Shown here: in pieces, positions 1 through 7,367 of the stretch
How positions within the stretch are numbered: position 1 is the first letter of the stretch
Layout: every line of letters begins with the position of its first letter
Assembly (NCBI RefSeq): GCF_900116875.1
Contig: NZ_FPCC01000002.1
Location: 124,001 to 188,000, forward strand
Direction of reading: 5' to 3'
DNA: 64,000 nt
DNA from: Butyrivibrio sp. INlla21
GTDB taxonomy: Bacteria > Bacillota > Clostridia > Lachnospirales > Lachnospiraceae
Notes under the pieces: generated by a model
What the model was told of the DNA's origin: nothing
What the model saw: the letters and a program-made list of their open reading frames with translations, nothing else
Database searches by the model: none
Program-made: the position numbers and the translations under genes

Positions 1-173
1 CTTCCATGTCTGCTTTTTTCTATATATGCGAGTATTTGGGCGTCACTCCGGGTGAATTTTTTGATTATTGTAATAACAATCCGGCTAAAATGAATTCTGT
101 CATACAATATTTATTGAATCTGGATGAATCCAAGTTTGAACATGTATATGCAATAATAGAAGATTTGCAGTGA
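1..173 (+). CDS. C-terminal end of a probable XRE-type transcriptional regulator (partial)
   Basis: The reading frame is open from base 3 and ends at TGA 171-173, giving the last 56 residues of a protein whose start lies outside the window. The fragment begins SMSAFFYICEYLGVTPGEFF, which resembles the last helices of small Cro/C1-type DNA-binding proteins of Clostridia (the 'IC.yL.itp.eFF' pattern). A bidirectional terminator follows at 197-232. The recognition rests only on this short pattern and the DNA-binding helix itself is not visible, so the family call is moderate. Confidence 0.5.
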   Translation, partial: SMSAFFYICEYLGVTPGEFFDYCNNNPAKMNSVIQYLLNLDESKFEHVYAIIEDLQ

Positions 174-196
174 TAACAAAAGAAGAAACAAAAAAG

Positions 197-232
197 AGCT
201 CTGAAGTTGAGGTTTATTTCAACATCAGAGCT
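197..232. terminator. Bidirectional rho-independent terminator
   Basis: The arms AGCTCTGA and TCAGAGCT extend into an inner AGTTGA/TCAAC pairing around a short loop. There is a T-rich stretch on the right and an A-rich stretch on the left, so the hairpin can end both the regulator fragment on the left and the minus-strand mgsA on the right. Confidence 0.8.
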
Positions 233-250
233 TTGATTTTATAATAAAGT

Positions 251-736
251 TCAATTTGACATATCAGTCGGAAGAGTCTCAGCTCTTTTGGCGATATTCT
301 GCTTGAAGTTGATCACATCGTGATCGTACTCTTCATCCATAAGTGTTGAGTTTATGAGGAAGTCTGCCGTCGCTTTGTTATTGGCAAAAGGAATATCATA
401 AACCTGTGCTATTCTCATAAGAGCCTTAACATCGGGATCGTGGGGTGCCGCTGTCAAAGGATCCGAGAAGAAAACAACGAAGTCGATCTTTCCTTCCACT
501 ATCTTGGCACCGATCTGCTGGTCGCCTCCGAGAGGACCTGAATTGTAACCTCTTACCGGAAGGTCGGTTGCGTCTGTTATCATGCGAGCTGTTGTTCCCG
601 TTCCGCACAGAAAATGTTTTTTAAGTGTATGAGCATTGGCTTTGCACCACTGAATGAGCTCTCCCTTTTTGCCGTCATGGGCGATGAGAGCGATGGTCTT
701 TTGCCTTGGTATTGTAAGTGTTATAGTCTCTGACAT
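251..736 (-). CDS. mgsA: Methylglyoxal synthase
   Basis: MgsA converts dihydroxyacetone phosphate to methylglyoxal and phosphate in the cytosol, a bypass of lower glycolysis that relieves sugar-phosphate build-up. The 161-residue protein has the family motifs: GTGTTA phosphate-binding loop, SGPLGGDQQIGA containing the catalytic Asp, and FFSDPL..APHDPDVKAL with the conserved Asp and His. Length is normal for the family. The longer open frame reaches 757, but AGGAGG lies seven bases before the ATG at 736, which gives MSETITL and fixes the start. It is transcribed alone, with a terminator at 197-232 and a promoter at 756-784. Confidence 0.95.
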   Translation of the reverse strand: MSETITLTIPRQKTIALIAHDGKKGELIQWCKANAHTLKKHFLCGTGTTARMITDATDLPVRGYNSGPLGGDQQIGAKIVEGKIDFVVFFSDPLTAAPHDPDVKALMRIAQVYDIPFANNKATADFLINSTLMDEEYDHDVINFKQNIAKRAETLPTDMSN

Positions 737-755
737 ATTATTTCCTCCTGTGTCC

Positions 756-784
756 AAAATACAACAATATAGCCGCTGTGTAAA
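756..784 (-). promoter_or_regulatory. Sigma-A-type promoter of mgsA
   Basis: On the minus strand TTTACA (779-784) and TATTTT (756-761) are separated by exactly 17 bases, and the AGGAGG site and ATG of mgsA follow at once. Confidence 0.55.
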
Positions 785-828
785 GGGTTTATATGCTTTA
801 ATAGTAGGACGATTTTGACCTTTTTTAT

Positions 829-1641
829 ATGACGGAATATAATTACGCTATGGCTAGACGAAGAATGAAGAAAAAAACAAAAAGCAGAATAAGTTTATAT
901 TTTAAGACACTGGCAATCTTTCTTGCTATCTCTTTTGCTCTTATAGGTTGCGGACTGGTATTTACCAATGCACTTGATGAAAACGATAAGGAAAAAGCAT
1001 CCAGGCTTGTTTCAAAGTTTTCTTCCAAGGTTGAGAAACTCATATCATCCGATGACGAGGAGACTGACGAAAATAATGAGCCTGAGGGAGAAGCAGTCGT
1101 GGAACCTGACGCGGAAGAAAGCGCAGCTTCCGAAAATGCGGATAATGCAGGAACAGAACCCGGAAAGACACAGGCGCGGAGCGATTCGGGAAGTGCTGCC
1201 TCTTCTTTTGGTGCGGGAATATTAAATAGTACTTCCGACATCAATCTCCACAGCGTTGACGGCGGAAGCAAGAATTACGCTTTTTCTTACAACGGATCGG
1301 AATTCTCGGCAATCTATACCACAGATAACTGGAAGATTATTGATTCATATCTGATAGATAATACAGCAGATATCACTATTATCTGCGAGGCACTTATCGC
1401 AGAACATCCTATTCACGGAAGCGATATGCAGTCATACAGAACTGCGGAGGATATGGCCTACGAGTGGGAACAGCATAACCTCGCATACACTTTCCTTCCC
1501 GAAGGAAACAGATGGAAAGGAAAGACCAAAGACGTTGACCTCAATCCTGCCGATCAAGGACTTTCATTTGATGAGATCTATGAGAGGCAGACCGGTAAAA
1601 AGCTCTCTATAGAGGAACTCTTAAAACATCTGTCAAATTAA
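829..1641 (+). CDS. Membrane- or lipid-anchored extracytoplasmic protein of unknown function
   Basis: I do not recognise this protein. It has a basic N-terminus (RRRMKKKTKSR), one hydrophobic segment around residues 22-48 that contains LIGC, a possible lipobox, then an acidic linker rich in Glu, Asp, Ala and Ser (about residues 70-125), and a folded C-terminal part of about 140 residues. The linker-plus-domain build is typical of surface-exposed proteins in this genome. The start is uncertain: ATG at 829, 850 or 865 are all in frame and none has a clear ribosome site; 865 gives the neatest signal peptide (MKKKTKSRIS). It is divergent from mgsA. Confidence 0.6.
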   Translation: MTEYNYAMARRRMKKKTKSRISLYFKTLAIFLAISFALIGCGLVFTNALDENDKEKASRLVSKFSSKVEKLISSDDEETDENNEPEGEAVVEPDAEESAASENADNAGTEPGKTQARSDSGSAASSFGAGILNSTSDINLHSVDGGSKNYAFSYNGSEFSAIYTTDNWKIIDSYLIDNTADITIICEALIAEHPIHGSDMQSYRTAEDMAYEWEQHNLAYTFLPEGNRWKGKTKDVDLNPADQGLSFDEIYERQTGKKLSIEELLKHLSN

Positions 1642-1674
1642 TGAATAAAAAAATACGAAATTATCGTTAAACTA

Positions 1675-1704
1675 ATGACAAACATTATCATCTTCCTTTA
1701 TAAT
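1675..1704 (+). promoter_or_regulatory. Promoter of the alcohol dehydrogenase-CobW pair
   Basis: ATGACA (1675-1680) and a consensus TATAAT (1699-1704) are separated by 18 bases. The adh ribosome site AAAGGAGGG is about 40 bases downstream. Confidence 0.6.
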
Positions 1705-1758
1705 GAATATATCTAGCTTGGGGTATTTATGGACTTAATAATGTAAAGGAGGGAAATA

Positions 1759-2826
1759 ATGAAAGGTTTTGCTATGCTTAAGATCGGGGAGGTCGGCTGG
1801 ATAGAGAAGGACCGCCCGGCATGTGGACCCATGGACGCAATCTGTCGTCCGCTCGCTATCGCTATCTGTACATCGGATGTGCACACTGTTTGGGAAGGTG
1901 CTGTTGGCGATCGCCACAACATGATTCTCGGACATGAGGGTTGTGCTGAGGTTGTTGAAGTCGGTGCTATGGTAAAAGACTTCAAACCCGGCGACAAGGT
2001 TCTTGTTCCCGCTATCACACCTGATTGGAATTCACTTGAAGCACAGGCAGGTTATTCTATGCACTCAGGCGGAATGCTTGCCGGATGGAAGTTCTCCAAT
2101 TTCAAGGATGGTCTCGATTCTGAATTTTTCCACGTTAATGATGCAGACGGTAACCTTGCACACATGCCTGAAGGAATGTCACTTGAAGATGCATGTATGT
2201 TGTCTGATATGGTTCCCACAGGTTTCCACGGCGTAGAGCTTGCCGACGTTCAGTTCGGTGATACGGTTCTCGTTATCGGAATAGGACCTGTAGGACTTAT
2301 GAGTGTTGCCGGCGCGAGACTTCGCGGCGCTTCACGTATAATTGCTGTCGGAACACGTCCTAAATGTGTTGATGCAGCTAAGTTCTATGGTGCTGATGAA
2401 TTCATCAGCTACAAGAACGGAACTATTGAAGAGCAGGTTCTTAAAATGACAAACGGAGTCGGCGTTGACAGAGTTATCGTTGCAGGTGGCGGTGTTCAGA
2501 CCTTTGAGTCTGCGGTTAAGTCACTTAAGGCAGGCGGTAAGATCGGTAACGTCAACTATCTCGGAAGCGGTGATTATATCACGATTCCTCGTGTTGAATG
2601 GGGCGTTGGAATGGGTCACAAGCAGCTTGCAGGCGGACTTATGCCCGGCGGAAGACTTCGTATGGAGAAACTCGGAGCACTTATTTCATCAGGTAAGCTT
2701 GATGTAAGTAAGCTTTCCACTCATGTATTCCATGGTTGGGAGCATATTCCCGAAGCACTGCAGCTTATGAAAGATAAGCCCGCAGATCTCATTAAACCTG
2801 TAGTTATTCTCGATAATCAGCCGTAA
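1759..2826 (+). CDS. adh: Zinc-dependent, NADP-preferring secondary alcohol dehydrogenase
   Basis: The 355-residue protein belongs to the medium-chain dehydrogenase family and closely follows the Thermoanaerobacter brockii/Clostridium beijerinckii secondary alcohol dehydrogenases, which interconvert 2-propanol or 2-butanol and ketones. The catalytic zinc ligands are present at the family positions: Cys37, His59 and Asp150. The Rossmann motif GIGPVG lies at 174-179. Gly198, Thr199, Arg200 and Tyr218 match the set that favours NADP(H) over NAD(H), with Thr in place of the usual Ser. A strong AAAGGAGGG ribosome site precedes ATG 1759. A CobW-family GTPase follows after five bases and is probably co-transcribed. 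Confidence 0.92.
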   Translation: MKGFAMLKIGEVGWIEKDRPACGPMDAICRPLAIAICTSDVHTVWEGAVGDRHNMILGHEGCAEVVEVGAMVKDFKPGDKVLVPAITPDWNSLEAQAGYSMHSGGMLAGWKFSNFKDGLDSEFFHVNDADGNLAHMPEGMSLEDACMLSDMVPTGFHGVELADVQFGDTVLVIGIGPVGLMSVAGARLRGASRIIAVGTRPKCVDAAKFYGADEFISYKNGTIEEQVLKMTNGVGVDRVIVAGGGVQTFESAVKSLKAGGKIGNVNYLGSGDYITIPRVEWGVGMGHKQLAGGLMPGGRLRMEKLGALISSGKLDVSKLSTHVFHGWEHIPEALQLMKDKPADLIKPVVILDNQP

Positions 2827-2831
2827 GCGTA

Positions 2832-3782
2832 ATGAAGATACTTATTATATCCGGATTTCTCGGAGCAGGAAAAACAACTTTTATAAAAGAACTGATACAT
2901 AAAACAGACATTCATCCAGTGATCATGGAAAATGAATACGGAGACAATAACATAGATTCAAAAGAACTGCAGCAAGAAAACTCCCAAGGTGAAAGCCTGC
3001 AGATCCTTGAATTTATGGAAGGCTGCGTATGCTGTACCATGAAAGACAGTTTTGTCAATTCGGTATTGTCTGTCTATGCATCTCTTTCACCGGAATATCT
3101 GGTAATAGAACCTACGGGAGTAGGAAAGCTTGGAAGCATCCTTGATAATCTAAAACCGATCCTTCACGGTGATATTTCGCTCCTTAAGCCTGTAACGGTT
3201 CTGTCTCCTTCAAACTTTGAAGACAACATGAGGCAGTGGCCGGAGCTATATAAGAATCAGATAGAAGCGGCACAGATAATTGCTTTTTCAAAATGCGAGC
3301 ACGAATCATTAGGTGTCATAAAAGCAGTTTCGGATAAGATACATGCGATAAATCCAAATGCAGAGCTTTTACCCGGGCATTACAAAAACATGGATGCCGA
3401 TTGGTGGAAAGAGCTCATGGAAGCGGGAGCTTCAGAGACAAAGAGCAATACCGTAGATACCAAAAACCCAAGCAGCTCTTTTTCTCAGGTAACATTTGAC
3501 GGTGTCGGATTTCACAGTCCGACCGAGCTTGTCATGTTGCTGGAAGATTGCCTTCACGGAGAGTTTGGAAATATTGCAAGAGCCAAAGGAACACTTTGGG
3601 CCGGAGGTGAACTTATTCGTTTTGATCTTGCAGACAGAATGTATGAAGTTGGTGCTTCTCCGGTTGAGGATTGTCAGTGCGTCTTTATAGGTGAGAATCT
3701 GGATAAAAACAGACTTAAAAAGCGCTTTGCGTTTTCTGAGAAAAGCCACAGAGATAGAGTGAGACTTAGAAAAACTGTATAA
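2832..3782 (+). CDS. CobW/CobW-C family G3E GTPase (putative metal chaperone)
   Basis: This 316-residue cytosolic P-loop GTPase has Walker A GFLGAGKTT at residues 8-16, the family metal-binding GCVCC motif (Cys65, Cys67, Cys68), and the IEPTG switch motif near residue 95. The C-terminal part (from about 225) is the CobW_C-type domain. Members of this family hand zinc, cobalt or other metals to client enzymes. The gene starts five bases after the stop of a zinc alcohol dehydrogenase and has no ribosome site of its own, which suggests translational coupling. That neighbour is the best client candidate, but this is inference from position. A terminator follows at 3799-3845. Confidence 0.85.
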   Translation: MKILIISGFLGAGKTTFIKELIHKTDIHPVIMENEYGDNNIDSKELQQENSQGESLQILEFMEGCVCCTMKDSFVNSVLSVYASLSPEYLVIEPTGVGKLGSILDNLKPILHGDISLLKPVTVLSPSNFEDNMRQWPELYKNQIEAAQIIAFSKCEHESLGVIKAVSDKIHAINPNAELLPGHYKNMDADWWKELMEAGASETKSNTVDTKNPSSSFSQVTFDGVGFHSPTELVMLLEDCLHGEFGNIARAKGTLWAGGELIRFDLADRMYEVGASPVEDCQCVFIGENLDKNRLKKRFAFSEKSHRDRVRLRKTV

Positions 3783-3798
3783 AGAATAAGAGAATTAA

Positions 3799-3845
3799 AG
3801 CCTCTGTTTATTTTTCAAGAAAAGAAAAATAAACAGGGGCTTTTT
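3799..3845 (+). terminator. Rho-independent terminator after the adh-CobW operon
   Basis: A long hairpin (AGCCTCTGTTTATTTTTC paired with GAAAAATAAACAGGGGCT) is followed by TTTT. Confidence 0.85.
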
Positions 3846-3930
3846 GCAAAGGTCACTATGTATCCCGCATGTAGCCTACAATACAATGTATTCATACAAA
3901 ACAACATGTTTCAATTAAAGGAGGAACAGT

Positions 3931-5454
3931 ATGAATACCATTAGTATTATTATTATCGCAGCAATTATTGCCGTGCTTCTTATCGTAGTTGCGGCAGGAT
4001 ATGTGAAGGCGCCTCCGGACAAAGCATTTATCATTTCAGGTATGCGGAGGGCGCCAAGAATCTTGATAGGTCGTGCAGGCGTCAAGATCCCGTTTTTTGA
4101 AAGAGTCGATAAATTGTATCTTGGACAGATGACTGTTGATATCAAGACAGAGCAGTCGGTTCCTACAAATGACTTCATCAATGTAAATGTTGATGCGGTT
4201 GCAAAGGTAAGGATCGGTACAAGCCAGGAAGCTATACAGCTTGCAGCTAAGAACTTCCTTAACAAGGCACCCGAGCAGATCACAAATGACCTTAAGGATT
4301 CATTACAAGGTAACATGCGTGAGATCATCGGTACACTTGCTCTTAAGACCATCAACACCGACAGAGACAGCTTCTCAGATCAGGTTATGGAGAAGGCTTC
4401 AAGAGATATGAACAAGCTCGGTATCGAGATCCTCTCTTGTAATATCCAGAACGTTACTGATGAGAACGGTCTTATAAATGACCTTGGTATGGACAACACA
4501 GCTAAGATCAAGAAAGATGCCGCTATTGCTAAGGCACAGGCAGACAGAGACGTAGCGATCGCTCAGGCTGAGGCTGACAAAGCAGCCAACGATGCAAGAG
4601 TTATTGCACAGACAGAGATTGCCGAAAAGAACAACGCACTTGCCATCAAGCAGGCTGAACTTAAAAAGCAGGCCGATACCGCAAGCGCTGTAGCAGACGC
4701 AGCTTATTCAATTCAGGAGCAGGAACAGCAAAAGACCATTCAGGCCGCAACTGTTAATGCCCAGATTGCAAGAGCGGAGCGCGAAGCAGAACTTAAGCAG
4801 AAAGAAGTTATTGTAAAGCAGCAGGAACTTGCAGCTGAGGTTGAGAAAAAAGCCGATGCCGAGAAGTACCAGGCTGAGAAAAAAGCTGAGGCTGAACTTA
4901 TTCAGCGTCAGAAGAAAGCTGAAGCTGCCAAGTACGAGCAGGAGCGTGAAGCCGATGCTAAAAGAGCTCAGGCTGAGGCTCAGAAGTATGCTGCAGAGCA
5001 GGAAGCTTCAGGTATCAAAGCCAAGTACGATGCTGAGGCAGCAGGTATCGCAGCCAAAGGTAAAGCGGAAGCCGAAGCCATCAAGGCAAAAGGTATCGCC
5101 GAAGCCGAAGCAATGGAGAAAAAGGCAGAAGCCTACAAGAAGTACAACGGTGCTGCCATGGCTGAGATGATGATCAAGATCATGCCTCAGATGGCTGCAG
5201 AGATTGCAAAGCCTCTTTCTCAGATCGACAAGATCAATATCTACGGAACAGGCGACGGAACAAACGGCGCAACTCAGATTTCAGGAAATATGCCTATTGT
5301 TATGAAGCAGGTATTTGATACCATGTCGGAAGCAACAGGTGTTGATTTCACCGAGATCATGAAGGCCGGCACATATGATGCCAAGGTTAATAAGAACATT
5401 AATCTTAACGGCGCAGGCGTAGATATCAAGGTTGATAAGAACGAGTCAAAGTAA
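3931..5454 (+). CDS. floT: Flotillin-like SPFH-domain membrane scaffold protein
   Basis: Flotillins form oligomeric cages that organise functional membrane microdomains. The 507-residue protein has an N-terminal hydrophobic segment (residues 5-25), an SPFH/band-7 domain (about 25-185) starting APPDKAFIISG, then a long Ala/Glu/Lys coiled coil (about 190-400) with the repeated EAE and KAEAEA pattern, and a conserved end region MIKIMPQMAAEIAKPL. This order matches Bacillus YuaG/FloT. A strong AAAGGAGG site precedes the start. It is flanked by terminators at 3799-3845 and 5480-5531, so it appears to be transcribed alone; no NfeD-like partner is adjacent. Confidence 0.9.
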   Translation: MNTISIIIIAAIIAVLLIVVAAGYVKAPPDKAFIISGMRRAPRILIGRAGVKIPFFERVDKLYLGQMTVDIKTEQSVPTNDFINVNVDAVAKVRIGTSQEAIQLAAKNFLNKAPEQITNDLKDSLQGNMREIIGTLALKTINTDRDSFSDQVMEKASRDMNKLGIEILSCNIQNVTDENGLINDLGMDNTAKIKKDAAIAKAQADRDVAIAQAEADKAANDARVIAQTEIAEKNNALAIKQAELKKQADTASAVADAAYSIQEQEQQKTIQAATVNAQIARAEREAELKQKEVIVKQQELAAEVEKKADAEKYQAEKKAEAELIQRQKKAEAAKYEQEREADAKRAQAEAQKYAAEQEASGIKAKYDAEAAGIAAKGKAEAEAIKAKGIAEAEAMEKKAEAYKKYNGAAMAEMMIKIMPQMAAEIAKPLSQIDKINIYGTGDGTNGATQISGNMPIVMKQVFDTMSEATGVDFTEIMKAGTYDAKVNKNINLNGAGVDIKVDKNESK

Positions 5455-5479
5455 ACTAAAAAAGCTTTGACAGATATAG

Positions 5480-5531
5480 GTGGACGGTGTACACTGACTT
5501 TGTTTCAGTGAACATCGTTCACTTTTTTTTT
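5480..5531 (+). terminator. Rho-independent terminator after the flotillin gene
   Basis: An imperfect stem (GTGGACGGTGTACACTGA with TCAGTGAACATCGTTCAC) is followed by a run of nine T residues. Confidence 0.85.
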
Positions 5532-5540
5532 GACACCAAT

Positions 5541-5556
5541 GTTAGCAATCGCTAAC
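5541..5556 (+). promoter_or_regulatory. Palindrome GTTAGC-AATC-GCTAAC, DtxR/IdeR-like half-sites
   Basis: This is a perfect 6-4-6 inverted repeat immediately before the Fur box and after a TTGACA-like hexamer at 5530-5535. The TTAG...CTAA arms resemble operators of DtxR-type iron/manganese repressors. It could equally be a second Fur-family site or an unrelated dyad. Confidence 0.45.
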
Positions 5557-5576
5557 TGATAATTATTATCATTATC
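5557..5576 (+). promoter_or_regulatory. Fur box
   Basis: TGATAATTATTATCA (5557-5571) is a perfect 7-1-7 inverted repeat identical to the Bacillus Fur core. The 19 bases from 5558 differ from the classical GATAAT-trimer consensus at two positions. It lies 25 bases before the start codon of the first half-transporter, so iron-dependent repression is expected. The Fur family also contains PerR and Zur, but their preferred cores differ at the outer bases. Confidence 0.75.
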
Positions 5577-5600
5577 CACATCAATAAGGAGGAGACTTAT

Positions 5601-7367
5601 ATGGGAGGTCAAACCAAAGAAAAGAATATATTGCATTATATATTCAAGTTCGCCGGCATATATAAAAGTAAGTATATTGCCAGCATGATCGTAGCCTTTA
5701 TCGGCGTTATTTTTGCACTTGCGCCCTACATACTTATGGGACAGGTGGTAAGGAATCTTGTAAATGGAAATAAAGAGATTTCATTCTATATCAAGATGGC
5801 AATCTTCATCTCGGTTTGTTGGGTGCTGAGACTTCTTTTCCATACAATATCTACCAACATTTCACACAAAACTACATTTAAGCTTATAGGAAACGTAAGA
5901 AAGGCGCTCTGCGACAAGCTTTCGAGACTTCCCTTAGGAACTGTTCTGGATACTCCTTCGGGAGCGATGAAGAACATCATAGTTGAAAGAGTTGATTCCA
6001 CAGAGACAACTCTTGCTCACCTTGTTCCCGAATTCACGGCTAATATCAGTGCGCCTATTATCATGTTCATTTTCATAATAAGACTTGATTGGAGAATGGC
6101 GCTTTGGTCACTTGCAACACTCCCCATAGCTTTTGCTGCCATGGCTTATATGTTCAAGGACTATGAGACACCGTTTAAGAGAACTCAGGATTCAACCAAG
6201 GCGCTCAATGACACAGCCGTTGAGTACATCGGAGGAATTGAAGTCATAAAGGCGTTCGGAAAAGCAGAGAGCTCATACGAGAGATTTGTTTCCGCGGCCA
6301 ATGAGAATGCGGCAAGCTTCGTTGATTGGATGAGATCCTGCATAGTTCCTCATGCTTTTGCTACCGCAATAGGGCCCGCTACACTTCTTGCGGTTCTTCC
6401 CGTCGGAGCTCTTTATGCATTAAACGGAAGTCTTGATTTCGTGGATTTCATCAACATCCTTATTCTCGCTGCAGGCCTTGCTTCACCTCTTGTTGTTGCA
6501 ATGGGTTACAGTGACGATATAGGAAAAGCTACGGCTATCTTCGGAGATATAGATAAAGTCCTTGAGGAAAAAGAGCTTGAAAGACCCGAAAAGAGTAAGG
6601 CATATCCTGCAGATAACGGCATAGAGCTCAAAGATGTGAAATTCGGATACAAGGATGAAGAAGTTCTTCACGGAATAAACCTTGATATCAAGCCCGGTAC
6701 GATAACAGCCTTGGTAGGCCCTTCGGGAAGCGGTAAATCAACCGTTGCAAGACTTATAGCATCTCTTTGGGATGCTGATGAGGGAAGCATCAAGATCGGC
6801 GGAGTCGACATCAAGGATATGTCACTTTGCGATTACAACAATATGGTCGCATATGTATCTCAGGACAATTTCCTTTTTGATACTACCGTAAGAGAGAATA
6901 TCAGAATGGGCAATCCGAGCGCTACCAACGCTCAGGTTGAGCAGATAGCAAAAGACAGCGGCTGCTATGACTTTATCATGGGACTTGAAAAAGGATTCGA
7001 TACCGTAGTCGGAGGATCGGGTGCGCATCTTAGCGGCGGCGAGAGACAAAGAATTGCCATTGCGAGAGCAATGATGAAAGATGCCAAGATAGTGATCCTC
7101 GATGAAGCAACTGCCTATACCGACCCCGAGAACGAGGCGGTTATTCAGGCTTCCGTAGCGAAACTTGTCAAAGGCAAGACACTTATCGTTATCGCACACA
7201 GACTTTCAACTATTATTGATTCCGACAATATCGTTGTGATCAACGACGGAAATATTGAAGAAATGGGAACTCACAAAGAGCTTCTTGATAAGAAGGGACT
7301 TTATTCCAAGATGTGGGAAGCTCATATTTCCGCCAAGGACAGTGATGCGGAAGGAGGTGTCGCATAA
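5601..7367 (+). CDS. ABC half-transporter (fused permease-ATPase), siderophore-importer type, first subunit
   Basis: The protein has 588 residues: six transmembrane helices in an exporter fold (about 1-325) and a nucleotide-binding domain (about 345-570). Walker A is GPSGSGKST, the Q-loop is VSQDNFLF, the signature is LSGGERQ, Walker B is VILDEAT and the H-loop is IAHRLST. The post-Walker-B stretch DEATAYTDPENE is shared with YbtP/IrtA, half-transporters with exporter fold that import iron-siderophores. The start codon of the next gene overlaps its stop by one base, so the pair should form a heterodimer. The Fur box at 5557-5576 supports an iron role. No siderophore synthase is near, so the ligand would be scavenged (inference). 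Confidence 0.82.
   Translation: MGGQTKEKNILHYIFKFAGIYKSKYIASMIVAFIGVIFALAPYILMGQVVRNLVNGNKEISFYIKMAIFISVCWVLRLLFHTISTNISHKTTFKLIGNVRKALCDKLSRLPLGTVLDTPSGAMKNIIVERVDSTETTLAHLVPEFTANISAPIIMFIFIIRLDWRMALWSLATLPIAFAAMAYMFKDYETPFKRTQDSTKALNDTAVEYIGGIEVIKAFGKAESSYERFVSAANENAASFVDWMRSCIVPHAFATAIGPATLLAVLPVGALYALNGSLDFVDFINILILAAGLASPLVVAMGYSDDIGKATAIFGDIDKVLEEKELERPEKSKAYPADNGIELKDVKFGYKDEEVLHGINLDIKPGTITALVGPSGSGKSTVARLIASLWDADEGSIKIGGVDIKDMSLCDYNNMVAYVSQDNFLFDTTVRENIRMGNPSATNAQVEQIAKDSGCYDFIMGLEKGFDTVVGGSGAHLSGGERQRIAIARAMMKDAKIVILDEATAYTDPENEAVIQASVAKLVKGKTLIVIAHRLSTIIDSDNIVVINDGNIEEMGTHKELLDKKGLYSKMWEAHISAKDSDAEGGVA

Noticed and set aside
843-1271. 142-codon minus-strand ORF opposite the anchored protein gene
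   Set aside because: It is the mirror of the Glu/Ser-rich linker, giving a low-complexity Ser-rich peptide with no ribosome site.
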